Assembly: GCF_022919175.1 (NCBI RefSeq)
Contig: NZ_CP095043.1
Location: forward strand, 2,170,001 to 2,234,000
DNA length: 64,000 nucleotides
DNA from: Leucobacter rhizosphaerae
Lineage (GTDB): Bacteria; Actinomycetota; Actinomycetes; Actinomycetales; Microbacteriaceae
Reading direction: 5' to 3'
The number at the start of each line of letters is the position of its first letter. The stretch's first letter is position 1. Under the pieces are notes generated by a model that saw only the letters and a list, made by a program, of their open reading frames with translations, did not search any database and was not told the origin of the DNA. This document shows, piece by piece, positions 35,478 to 43,774 of the stretch. A program made the translations under genes and the position numbers.

Positions 35478-35828
35478 ATGGGGTACTTGCTGTACGGCGG
35501 TCGTGAATACGAGTTCGAGGATCGATGGCTCGCCCACCTGAAGGCGGCGGTGGGGACGAAATTCCGACGGCACGAGAGCTTCTTCATGAGCTGGAAGGTG
35601 GATCCGGTCGACGGCAGCGGGCGCATCTCGCTGTGGATGGATCCGAGCCAGCCGATCGGCTTCCGGTTTTCGGGGAGCAAACCGCCGAAGCTGAACAAGG
35701 AGTGGTTGCAGGTGCTCGTCGAGCTCGCGGGCACGCACCGCGGACTCATCGCCGTCTCCGAGAAGGACGCGGCGGCGTACGCGGAGGAGCAGCGGGCGTT
35801 GCATGCGTCGCAGGCGGCGTCGGTCTAG
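35478..35828 (+). CDS. DUF7882-type small protein
   Basis: A 116-residue protein of the Microbacteriaceae family with the pattern MGYLLYGGREYEFEDRWLAH, then KFRRHESFFMSWKVDP and ISLWMDPSQPIGFRFSGSKP. Homologues are sometimes labelled ATP-dependent DNA ligase, but the protein lacks any ligase motif (no KxDG) and is far too short. Function unknown. It is probably translated from a leaderless transcript. Confidence 0.8.
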   Translation: MGYLLYGGREYEFEDRWLAHLKAAVGTKFRRHESFFMSWKVDPVDGSGRISLWMDPSQPIGFRFSGSKPPKLNKEWLQVLVELAGTHRGLIAVSEKDAAAYAEEQRALHASQAASV

Positions 35829-35846
35829 CTCAGCTCTTTCTCGCTA

Positions 35847-35874
35847 CTCCCTCCTCCCTCCTCCCTCCTCCCTC
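35847..35874. repeat. CTCCCTC tandem repeat, G-quadruplex-capable
   Basis: Four exact copies of CTCCCTC between convergent genes, the last running into the stop codon of the leftward gene. On the minus strand this gives four GGG runs separated by AGGA, a canonical four-tract G-quadruplex pattern. Confidence 0.85.
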
Positions 35875-36109
35875 AGTCGCCCTCGAGGATCTGCCGCACG
35901 AGCTCTCGCACCTCGTCATCGGGCAGTTCGATGCGGGCCTCCGTGAGGCGACGGCGGAGCATGGCGTCGACCTCGGTCGGATCGACGCCGCTCGCGGTAT
36001 CCCGCACTTCGACGACGATGGTCGCCACCGTGTCGACGTCGGCGGCACCGTGCGCGTCGAGGTCGCGGAGCTCCTTCGCCTGATCCCGGTCGAGCGGCGC
36101 GTCGGTCAT
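35873..36109 (-). CDS. Small acidic hypothetical protein
   Basis: A 78-residue soluble, acidic, helical protein ending in DDEVRELVRQILEGD. The ATG overlaps the stop of the upstream small gene. The stop codon is inside the CTCCCTC repeat. No domain is recognised. Confidence 0.6.
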   Translation of the reverse strand: MTDAPLDRDQAKELRDLDAHGAADVDTVATIVVEVRDTASGVDPTEVDAMLRRRLTEARIELPDDEVRELVRQILEGD

Positions 36110-36318
36110 GATCCGCTCACCTCGGGTCGCCCGCGCTGCGCGGGTGACGACGAGACATCCTCGCCCAGCTCCTCGAGGGCTTCGGCGGGGGAGAGGCCTG
36201 CGGTCTCGGTATCTGGTTCGTGCTCCGGATCGACGGCGTGCTCCTGGTCGCGATGTGCGGTCTCCACGAGCTCGTGGTCCTCATCGATCTCTTCGTTCGG
36301 TACTCCGGTGTCTGACAT
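36106..36318 (-). CDS. Small highly acidic hypothetical protein
   Basis: A 70-residue protein rich in Glu, Asp and His (NEEIDEDHELVETAHRDQEH), probably disordered. AAAAGGAGACGAC lies before the ATG, a good ribosome site. It is coupled to the next small gene. Function unknown. Confidence 0.6.
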   Translation of the reverse strand: MSDTGVPNEEIDEDHELVETAHRDQEHAVDPEHEPDTETAGLSPAEALEELGEDVSSSPAQRGRPEVSGS

Positions 36319-36438
36319 GTGTCGTCTCCTTTTCGTGCTCGGAGTGGCTGTGCGGACTCCCGAGTGTAGGCAGCTGGCGACGATCCCTCACCGGGGTTGA
36401 TGTGACGGTGCTCAGTGGCTACGGTGCCCGTCTCCCGC

Positions 36439-36488
36439 GTGAGCGCAATGACACGCTACGGCGGGCCAGGTGGTGCAGTTGCGTTCAC
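36439..36488. repeat. Intergenic palindromic repeat, copy 2
   Basis: GTGAGCGCAA pairs with TTGCGTTCAC (one mismatch) across 30 bp. It shares GTTGCGTTCACTCGA with copy 1 at 28901-28915. It lies between divergent genes, in the gap 36319-36589, where nothing else is seen. Confidence 0.7.
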
Positions 36489-36589
36489 TCGAGGGGTGCT
36501 GCGGCACCACGCAGTGCCCGCGCACCCAGGGGCGCGGGCAGGATCCCGGATCTATCGGCGCACTCAGCCCCTGTGCTAGGTTTCGCAGC

Positions 36590-36844
36590 ATGACGCATCC
36601 CGATCAGACCTCGGCCGGCGACACTTCCGCAGCGGACAAGCGACGTGCCACGCGCGCGATCATCGCGATCATCATCGCGATCGCGGCGCTCGCGTTCGTC
36701 TTCTCGAACGTGGCACCCGCGACGCTGCGGTTCCTGTTCATGGAGTTCACCATGCCGGCCTGGGCGTGGTTCCTCGCCGTGCTGCTCGCGGGGGTGGTCA
36801 TCGGGTCGCTGTTCCCGTGGTTCCGCCCGAAGAAGAAGCGCTAG
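36590..36844 (+). CDS. LapA-domain small membrane protein
   Basis: An 84-residue protein with two membrane helices (AIIAIIIAIAALAFVFSNVA; AWAWFLAVLLAGVVIGSLFP) separated by a short loop, and a basic tail (RPKKKR). The plan matches LapA/DUF1049 proteins, which in other bacteria help assemble lipopolysaccharide or envelope complexes; the role in this Gram-positive is unknown. It overlaps the convergent exporter gene by 47 bp. Confidence 0.8.
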   Translation: MTHPDQTSAGDTSAADKRRATRAIIAIIIAIAALAFVFSNVAPATLRFLFMEFTMPAWAWFLAVLLAGVVIGSLFPWFRPKKKR

Positions 36845-38159
36845 CTGCCGGATCAGTCGGCGCACTCGAGCCGCGCCATCCCCGGGAGACGGCGGTCACG
36901 TCGCGACTGAAGCCCGCGCCGAGCACCATGCCGATCGCGATCGCGATGAGTGAGCCGAAGGTGCGCAGGATCGTGTCGCTCGCCCCGCTCGTGCCGGCCG
37001 CGGCCTCGCTGACCCCGATGAAGCCCATGGCGCCCGGAACGAGCAGCCAGTAGGCGCACGTCAGCATGATCGAGGCGGGTGGTGCCGCCCGGAAGCGCGC
37101 GGCGAGGTAGGCCGCGGGAACGGCGACCGCGGCGCCGATCAGCCCCGACAACTCGGCCCCGAGGAGGAGGTTGCCGAGCAGCTGCGCGGCGTACGCGACC
37201 ACGAGGGCGTAGAGGATCCACGGGAGGGATCGGCGCGGCGCCGACGAGAAGAAGTAGTACCCCAGGCTGACGAGCGCGATCCCGACCCACGGCGCCCAGC
37301 TGCCGAGTTGCTCGGGTGCGGTCGTGACGGCGGGGGAGCCGGCCACCGAGATCCCGGCGTAGACGCCGAAGGCGAGGAGCCCGAGACGCGCGATGCCGTA
37401 GACGAGCCGGCTCGCACCGGCCATGATCTGGCCGGAGGTCAGCTCGACGGCCGCGATCGCCAGGGTGAGCCCGGGCAGGAACGACACGAGCGAGGGCGCG
37501 ACGAGACGCACCACGTCGTCGTGCACGAGCGGGCGCACGAGCCAGGCGATGACGACGGTGGCGGCGAAGGCGGTGAACACCGGGAGGATCAGCGAGAGCG
37601 TCGGAGCCCGCGCAGCGAGCAGCAGGATCACCCCGACGATCGCGCCGAGGATCGCGTAGACGGGGAGGGCCGTGAGGGTGGGATTGATCATCAGGCCGAA
37701 GCCGAGGCTCAGCAGCGTGTGCCCCAGCACCGTGAGCACGGCGCCGAACCGCGGCGGTGACGCCCGGATGCGCGCGATCTCCGCGATCACCGCGTCCGGG
37801 GCGGTCCGATCCGGCGAGGTGCGGCGCACGAGGTGGGAGACGGCCCCCGCCTGATCCAGGCGAAGCGCGTCGGTGTCGGCGGGGAAGATCGCGGTCTGCG
37901 CCGGTGTGCTGCTCTGGTCCTCCACGATCACGAGTGTCGGGAGCACGAACACTCGAAGATCGGGCCGCCCGTAGCGCGCGGCCACGCCCTGCAGCGTCAG
38001 CTGGATATCGCTCGTCGCCTGCGACGCCGCGAGGAGTGCGGGTCCGATCGCTCCGAGCATGCCGACCACGCCATCGGCCGTGGGCGGTGCCGTGGGAGTG
38101 TCCTGGTCGCTGCCGAGCGCCCGAACGGCCCGTCGGAACCGGCCGATGAGTTCGGACAT
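36798..38159 (-). CDS. Threonine/serine exporter family protein (ThrE-like)
   Basis: A 453-residue membrane protein. Residues ~20-150 are the soluble ThrE domain, and ~150-430 hold about ten helices (GAVLTVLGHTLLSLGFGLMI; LPVYAILGAIVGVILLLAA). It is one chain with both ThrE halves, as in Corynebacterium ThrE, which exports Thr and Ser with the proton gradient. GGAGG lies 6 bases before ATG 38159. The following 349 bp (38160-38508) are AT-richer and carry only the promoter of the next operon. Confidence 0.85.
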   Translation of the reverse strand: MSELIGRFRRAVRALGSDQDTPTAPPTADGVVGMLGAIGPALLAASQATSDIQLTLQGVAARYGRPDLRVFVLPTLVIVEDQSSTPAQTAIFPADTDALRLDQAGAVSHLVRRTSPDRTAPDAVIAEIARIRASPPRFGAVLTVLGHTLLSLGFGLMINPTLTALPVYAILGAIVGVILLLAARAPTLSLILPVFTAFAATVVIAWLVRPLVHDDVVRLVAPSLVSFLPGLTLAIAAVELTSGQIMAGASRLVYGIARLGLLAFGVYAGISVAGSPAVTTAPEQLGSWAPWVGIALVSLGYYFFSSAPRRSLPWILYALVVAYAAQLLGNLLLGAELSGLIGAAVAVPAAYLAARFRAAPPASIMLTCAYWLLVPGAMGFIGVSEAAAGTSGASDTILRTFGSLIAIAIGMVLGAGFSRDVTAVSRGWRGSSAPTDPAASASSSGGTTGTATR

Positions 38160-38377
38160 GTCCCACCTCCGGAGGTGCGCTCCCGCCGACGAGCTCGTGA
38201 GCGAACGGCTGCTGGGACGCGGATCCACGTCCCGTGCACTCACCATATCGAGTCGGGCGCGCCGTTTCACTCGACGGGCGGACTGAGATCTCGAAGCATC
38301 CAGAGTGGCGAGTGGGCGGTCACTGCATAGCTGCTGCACATCAAAACATCTATCTTCCACTGTTTTCTCACAGATCC

Positions 38378-38407
38378 TTGCACTGCGTTCATTGTTCGCC
38401 ATACGGT
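38378..38407 (+). promoter_or_regulatory. Possible promoter of the ATPase/YhgE operon
   Basis: TTGCAC and TACGGT are 18 bp apart, within an AT-rich patch unusual for this region, about 100 bp before the first gene. Weak evidence. Confidence 0.3.
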
Positions 38408-38508
38408 GAGCATGCACGAGATGTAAGTTTTTCTTCTTGATCTTGCCGCGCTCGATCTCGAAGTCAGGTATCACCCATCGGCCGCGTCGAGCCAAGGAGT
38501 TGCTTGCA

Positions 38509-39450
38509 GTGATCACGCACGGAGCACACGGGGGACTGCCGGCTGAGCGCCGCGAACCCCACGCCACGACGGAGCCGCATCACGCGCAGGTGGAGCCGGA
38601 TCGCGCGCAGCAGGTTCAGGACCACGCGCAGCAGGTTCAGGATCACGCGCCGACCGCGCCGACCGTGCCCCTCGTCCCGGCGACGCCGTCCACGTCAGAC
38701 GGAGCCGCGGACACGGTCGACGGCACCGACCTCCTCGTCCTCGACCAGGTCTCGGTCGAGGCGTCGTGGGGTCACATCTTCGGCCCGGTCAGCTTCACCG
38801 TGCCGCGCGGCGGCGTCACCGTGCTCGTCGGCCACGGCGGCCGCGGCAGGACCGCGCTGCTCCTCACGCTCGCGGGCCGAATGAAGCCGTCCTCGGGCTC
38901 CCTCACCTCCTTCGGCAACACCGACGATCCGCACGCCCTCTTCCGGCGCGCCGGTGTCGGCTTCATCACCGAGGTCGACGAGATCGTCCAGGCGATCCGG
39001 GTGCGCGACATCGTGACCGAGCAGCTCCGGTGGAACGAGAAGTGGTTCAAGTGGGTCGCCCCCGCGCAGCAAAAAGACCTCGAGCGCATGTGCCGCCCGG
39101 TCTTCGGCGACCTCGAGCTCCCCGACATCGACGCCATGGTCGAGGAGCTGCCCGAGCTCACGGCCGCCCTGTTCCGGATCGCCGCGGCGAACGCCCGCAA
39201 GCCCGAGCTGCTCGTCGTCGGCGGGGTGGATCTGCTCGCGAGCGACACCGCCTCCGCCCAGCTGCTCGAGCGCTTGGTCGCGCTGGGCGAGACGCAGACG
39301 ATCATCACGGCCGATGTGAACGGCCGGCGCACCGACGCCGCAGTGAAGGAGTACATCGACGTGCCGAATCTGACGAATCACCAGTTCGCCGAGCTGGAGC
39401 GCGAAGAGACGCGCGACGAAGCCCCGGGCGCGACGCAGGTGCACGCGTGA
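38509..39450 (+). CDS. Degenerate ABC-type ATPase paired with YhgE/Pip protein
   Basis: A 313-residue protein. A His/Gln-rich N-terminus with a short repeat (QQVQDHA twice) leads to an ABC-like domain from residue ~75. Walker A reads GHGGRGRTA, with Arg for the usual Lys; no LSGGQ signature is visible; the Walker B strand is LLVVGGVDLL. It may therefore bind nucleotide poorly or not hydrolyse it. GTG 38509 has AAGGAG 9 bases before it. It is coupled by GTGA to the YhgE gene, and would act as its cytoplasmic partner. Confidence 0.75.
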   Translation: MITHGAHGGLPAERREPHATTEPHHAQVEPDRAQQVQDHAQQVQDHAPTAPTVPLVPATPSTSDGAADTVDGTDLLVLDQVSVEASWGHIFGPVSFTVPRGGVTVLVGHGGRGRTALLLTLAGRMKPSSGSLTSFGNTDDPHALFRRAGVGFITEVDEIVQAIRVRDIVTEQLRWNEKWFKWVAPAQQKDLERMCRPVFGDLELPDIDAMVEELPELTAALFRIAAANARKPELLVVGGVDLLASDTASAQLLERLVALGETQTIITADVNGRRTDAAVKEYIDVPNLTNHQFAELEREETRDEAPGATQVHA

Positions 39451-41393
39451 TCGCCGCGTTCTCGCCCGGCAGCGACTTCAAGCGCTACTACCGGGGCCGG
39501 ATGCCCCGACTGGCGTTCGCCGTGATCCTCCTCATGCCCCTCATGTACGGCGCGCTGTACCTGTGGGCGTTCTGGAACCCGTTCGGCCACGTCAACAAGG
39601 TGCCGGTCGCGATCGTGAATCTCGACACCGGTGCCGAGATGCTCGGCGAGCAGGTGGACGCCGGATCGCAGGTGGTGACCGGGCTCGTCGACTCGAAGCA
39701 GCTCAACCTCTTCGAGGTGAGCGAGGAGGAAGCGGCGACGGGACTCTCCCACGGCGCCTACGACTTCACGATCACGATCCCTGCCGACTTCTCCGACTCG
39801 ATCGTCTCCGCGGCGGGCGGCAACCCGCACTCGGCGGAGCTCATCTTCACCTACGACGAGTCGAACAACTACCTCTCGACGGTGATCGGTCAGGATGCCG
39901 CGGAGGAGGTCATCAACCAGGTCAGCGCGCAGGTCGGGGAGCAGGTCTTCCAGGCCGTGATCACCGGCGTGGAGGGCACGATCCCGAAGTTGAAGGCCGC
40001 GGCCGAGGGCGTCGAGGAGCTCAACACCGGCATGCAGCAGGCCGACGAGGGTGCGCAGCTGCTCGCGACCAACCTGGTTACGGCCAAGGACGGCGCGGGC
40101 ACGCTCTCGGGCGCGATCGACGAGATCGTGGATCGGCTCGACGGCGTGATCGGCGACGCCGAGGCGATCGTGCAGGGGTCAGGACTCACGGGTGCCGAGA
40201 TCCGCGATGCCACGCAGCGCATCCAGGTCAACGTCGACGGCGCAGCCGCGCTGCTCACCGACATCTCCGCGGCGCAGGCCGCCTCGGCCGCGGATCTCGA
40301 CGCGGTGATCCGGGATCTGCGCGACGCAGGTCAGGGCGACTTCGCCGACCGCCTGCAGACGATCCGCGACGACATCGCCACCGCCCCCGCGATCGAGCAG
40401 GCCAACGCCGTGTTCGCCACCATCACCCAGGACACGGTGCTGCTGGCCGGGCAGCTCGACGACCCGAGCAGCCAGATCAACGTGGTCATGCGCGCGGTCG
40501 AGAACGGTGTCGTGGTGCGGGATCTCGCGGCGGCCCACTCGGCGGCGGATCAGCTGCGCAGCGGTGCGGACCAGCTGAACTCGGGTCTGATCCAGCTCAG
40601 CGACGGGGCGAACCAGCTCGCCGCCGGCACTCCGAAGCTCGCCGCGGGCACCGCGCAGCTCGAGGATGGCGTCACGCAGGGCATGAAACTGCTGCCGCAC
40701 TGGGACAACGACCAGAAGGAGAGCTTCATCAAGACGCTCGCCCAGCCGGTCAAGCTGGTCGAGAACACCGAGCACGAGGCGAAGACCTTCGCCTACGGCT
40801 TCGCCCCGTTCTTCCTCGGTCTCGCGCTCTTCGTCGGCAGCATCATCGCTTGGATGCTCTTCACGCCGCTGCAGGCCCGCCCGCTCGCGCAGGGGCTCGG
40901 CTCGTTCCGCTCGGTACTGGCCTCCTTCGCGCCGACGCTGCTGGTCGGGATGACGCAGGGCACGATCCTCTACCTGGTCATCTACTTCGGCCTCGGGCTG
41001 CACCCGGTGTACCCGATCCCGACCCTGCTCTTCATGTGGCTCATGGTGGCGATGTTCCTCGCGATGATCCAGATGTTCAACGTGCTCTTCGGGTCGGCGG
41101 TCGGCCGCGTGCTGACCCTCGCCTTCCTGATGGTCATGCTGACCTCCGCGGGCGGGATCTACCCGGTGCAGACCACGAGCCCGCTCTTCCAGTGGATCCA
41201 CCCCTACGACCCCATGACCTACACGGTCACCGGGCTCCGGCAGCTCATCATGGGCGGCATCGACTATCGGTTCGGGATCGCCGTCGCCGTGATCGCCGGC
41301 CTCACGGCGGTGTTCCTCGCGGTCTCCACCTGGGCTGCGAGACGCAACCGCCAATACAACATGGACCGCCTGTACCCGCCGGTCGAGGTATAA
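39447..41393 (+). CDS. YhgE/Pip-family membrane protein (ABC-2-like)
   Basis: A 648-residue protein with one N-terminal helix (LAFAVILLMPLMYGALYLWAF), a long external coiled-coil and Gln/Asp/Leu-rich region (~40-420) with GADQLNSGLIQLSDGANQLA-type repeats, and five C-terminal helices. The YhgE/Pip family includes phage infection protein and the membrane subunits linked to type VII secretion (EsaA-like). No ESX genes are nearby. It starts with GTG overlapping the ATPase stop. Confidence 0.88.
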   Translation: MIAAFSPGSDFKRYYRGRMPRLAFAVILLMPLMYGALYLWAFWNPFGHVNKVPVAIVNLDTGAEMLGEQVDAGSQVVTGLVDSKQLNLFEVSEEEAATGLSHGAYDFTITIPADFSDSIVSAAGGNPHSAELIFTYDESNNYLSTVIGQDAAEEVINQVSAQVGEQVFQAVITGVEGTIPKLKAAAEGVEELNTGMQQADEGAQLLATNLVTAKDGAGTLSGAIDEIVDRLDGVIGDAEAIVQGSGLTGAEIRDATQRIQVNVDGAAALLTDISAAQAASAADLDAVIRDLRDAGQGDFADRLQTIRDDIATAPAIEQANAVFATITQDTVLLAGQLDDPSSQINVVMRAVENGVVVRDLAAAHSAADQLRSGADQLNSGLIQLSDGANQLAAGTPKLAAGTAQLEDGVTQGMKLLPHWDNDQKESFIKTLAQPVKLVENTEHEAKTFAYGFAPFFLGLALFVGSIIAWMLFTPLQARPLAQGLGSFRSVLASFAPTLLVGMTQGTILYLVIYFGLGLHPVYPIPTLLFMWLMVAMFLAMIQMFNVLFGSAVGRVLTLAFLMVMLTSAGGIYPVQTTSPLFQWIHPYDPMTYTVTGLRQLIMGGIDYRFGIAVAVIAGLTAVFLAVSTWAARRNRQYNMDRLYPPVEV

Positions 41394-41451
41394 CCCGCGC
41401 CTCACCGGCCCCCAACCCGCACGATTCAGAACAGAGAGAAACGAGGACCAC

Positions 41452-42852
41452 GTGTCTGAGCTGTACCGAAACGCGACCGAACAGTCCGACGCTGCCGAGC
41501 TGCAGATCAACCCCGTCTTCGCCCGACCGGGCGAGGCGACGACCCTGCCGAAGTTCAAGATGCCGGACGACATGATGTCGGGCGACACGGCGTACCAGAT
41601 CATCCACGACGAGGCGATGCTCGACGGCAACTCGCGCCTCAACCTCGCGACCTTCGTTTCCACCTGGATGGACGACAACGCGCAGAAGCTGTACCTCGAA
41701 GCCGCCGACAAGAACATGATCGACAAGGACGAGTACCCGGCGACCGCGGCGATCGAGGACCGCTGTTGGCGCATGCTCGCCGACCTCTGGAACGTGCCCG
41801 ACACGAGCGACACGATCGGCACCTCGACGATCGGCTCCTCGGAGGCCTGCATGCTCGGCGGTCTCGCGCTGAAGCGCCTGTGGCAGGAGCGGCGCAAGGC
41901 CGAGGGCAAGTCCACCGAGAGCCCGAACCTGGTGCTGTCGGCCGGCGTGCAGGTCGTGTGGGAGAAGTTCTGCAACTACTGGGATGTCGAGGCGCGCTAT
42001 GTGCCCGTCACCGAGGAGCACCTGGTGCTCGACGGCTTCGAGCTCGAGAAGTACGTCGACGAGAACACGATCGGCGTGGTCGCGATCCTCGGCCAGACCT
42101 ACACGGGCCTCTACGAGCCGGTGAAGGAGATCGCCGCGAAGCTCGACGAGATCCAGGCCGACACCGGACTCGACGTGAAGATCCACGTCGACGGCGCATC
42201 CGGCGCCATGGTGGCGCCGTTCTGCCAGCCCGAGCTCGAGTGGGACTTCACGGTGGAGCGCGTGAACTCCATCAGCACCTCCGGCCACAAGTACGGCCTG
42301 GTGTACCCGGGCGTCGGCTGGGTCGTGTGGCGCAACCAGGCCGTCTGCCCGGAGAGCCTGATCTTCCACGTCAGCTACCTCGGTGGCGACATGCCGACCC
42401 TGGCCCTGAACTTCTCGCGCCCGGGCGCGCAGGTGCTGCTGCAGTACTACCAGTTCCTCCGCCTCGGCCGGGAGGGCTACCGCGAGGTGCAGCAGGGCTC
42501 GATCGACGTCGCGACCTACCTCTCCTCCGAGATCGGCGCGATGGATCAGTTCGAGCTCGTCAGCAAGGGCGACACGATTCCCGTCTTTGCCTGGAAGCTG
42601 GCGGGCGGCCCGCGCAACTGGGATCTCTATGACCTCGCCGACCGCCTCCGCATGCGGGGCTGGCTCGTGCCGGCGTACCCGATGCCGGACAACCTGGCGG
42701 ACCTCGTCGTGCAGCGCATCGTCGTCCGCCTCGGACTCAGCCGCGATCTCGCCGGGCTGCTGCTCGCCGCGATCAAGGAGGAGGTCGCGTTCCTCGAGAA
42801 TCTCGCGGCCCCGATCCCGCGCGAGAAGCCGCGCAAGAGCTTCGCGCACTAG
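41452..42852 (+). CDS. gadB: Glutamate decarboxylase
   Basis: A 466-residue PLP enzyme converting glutamate to GABA with proton use. The PLP lysine is Lys280 in SISTSGHKYGLVYPG; KIHVDGASGAMVAPF supplies the cofactor-binding Asp. The C-terminus lacks nothing obvious. GAGGACCAC precedes the GTG start. It is 58 bp after the YhgE gene and likely in its operon. No dedicated Glu/GABA antiporter is recognised nearby. Confidence 0.95.
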   Translation: MSELYRNATEQSDAAELQINPVFARPGEATTLPKFKMPDDMMSGDTAYQIIHDEAMLDGNSRLNLATFVSTWMDDNAQKLYLEAADKNMIDKDEYPATAAIEDRCWRMLADLWNVPDTSDTIGTSTIGSSEACMLGGLALKRLWQERRKAEGKSTESPNLVLSAGVQVVWEKFCNYWDVEARYVPVTEEHLVLDGFELEKYVDENTIGVVAILGQTYTGLYEPVKEIAAKLDEIQADTGLDVKIHVDGASGAMVAPFCQPELEWDFTVERVNSISTSGHKYGLVYPGVGWVVWRNQAVCPESLIFHVSYLGGDMPTLALNFSRPGAQVLLQYYQFLRLGREGYREVQQGSIDVATYLSSEIGAMDQFELVSKGDTIPVFAWKLAGGPRNWDLYDLADRLRMRGWLVPAYPMPDNLADLVVQRIVVRLGLSRDLAGLLLAAIKEEVAFLENLAAPIPREKPRKSFAH

Positions 42853-42930
42853 GGTCCGGCCGACTGACGCCTACCCCGTACCGCCCACCCCGCCCGCCCA
42901 CTCCGGATCGCCGCCGAGAAAGGCCGCCCA

Positions 42931-42966
42931 GTGACCAGTGACCCCCGAACGGTGGACGCCCGATGA
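42931..42966 (+). CDS. Possible 11-residue leader peptide
   Basis: A GTG with GAGAAAGG 7 bases before it opens a short frame (MTSDPRTVDAR) whose TGA overlaps the next ATG. The downstream gene has no ribosome site of its own, so ribosomes may reach it by coupling. Alternatively this is chance. Confidence 0.3.
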   Translation: MTSDPRTVDAR

Positions 42967-43757
42967 GCCAGGTGCACGCTCCGTCCGCCCCTGGCGCATC
43001 GGGGCGGGAGCGCATCCCGTTCCTCGCGCCCACCGTGACCAAGCAGAGCTGGTCGTTCATGATCGGCTCCGCGCTGTTCGCGGTCGGCACCGCCGTCGGC
43101 ATCTGGGAGCTCGGCACCGCCAACCTCACCAACGTGCTGTGCTTCGTCGGGGCCTGGTTCTTCACGGCCGCGGGGCTCATGCAGGTGATCCTGAGCGGCA
43201 ACGCGATCGTGCCCGTGAGCTACGGCGCCGGCAAGATGTTCCGCGCGGTGTGGCTCGCGGCGGCGATCCAGAGCTTCGGCACCATCATGTTCAACATCAG
43301 CACCAGTGCCGCGCTCACCGCGAAGACGGTGCGCGCGGAGGAGCGGCTGGTGTGGAACCCGGATGCCGGCGGATCGGTCGCGTTCCTGGTGAGCGCGGTC
43401 TTCGTGTACCTCGCCTACTACCGCGAGCGGAGCACCCTCTGGGAGCCCCAGCAGTCGGGCTGGTGGTCGGCGCACATCAACATGATCGGCTGCGTCGCGT
43501 TCGCCGCCTCGGCCGTCGGCGCGTTCGTGCTGACGGACGGATCACCGGCGGACGCGGCGCTCGCGAACTGGGGCACCTTCATCGGGGCGATCTGCTTCTT
43601 CGTGGCCTCGATGATCGCCCTTCCCCAACTCGGCTGGAACCAGTCGGCCGCCGGGCCGACCCCGCCGACACCCACCTCCCCGGCATCGACCCCGCATGAC
43701 GAACACTCGACCACGGAGCGCCACGTCGTGCGCTCCGACGGAGAACACACCCCCTGA
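42963..43757 (+). CDS. YrhK-like polytopic membrane protein
   Basis: A 264-residue protein with about six helices, with SWSFMIGSALFAVGTAVGI and LCFVGAWFFTAAGLMQVI resembling the YrhK domain, and a second similar pair in the C-terminal half. The tail is Pro/Thr-rich. It lies between gadB and the amide hydrolase, 17 bp from the latter. Transport or sensing of acid-stress metabolites is possible but not shown. Confidence 0.65.
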   Translation: MSQVHAPSAPGASGRERIPFLAPTVTKQSWSFMIGSALFAVGTAVGIWELGTANLTNVLCFVGAWFFTAAGLMQVILSGNAIVPVSYGAGKMFRAVWLAAAIQSFGTIMFNISTSAALTAKTVRAEERLVWNPDAGGSVAFLVSAVFVYLAYYRERSTLWEPQQSGWWSAHINMIGCVAFAASAVGAFVLTDGSPADAALANWGTFIGAICFFVASMIALPQLGWNQSAAGPTPPTPTSPASTPHDEHSTTERHVVRSDGEHTP

Positions 43758-43774
43758 AAGGACGCGTGACCACG

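Noticed and set aside
35478..35828. ATP-dependent DNA ligase label for the small protein
   Set aside because: There is no KxDG nucleotidyl-transfer motif and the length is only 116 residues.
35847..35874. CRISPR-like repeat
   Set aside because: The units are 7 bp with no spacers; it is a simple tandem repeat. No CRISPR array or cas gene is seen anywhere in the window.
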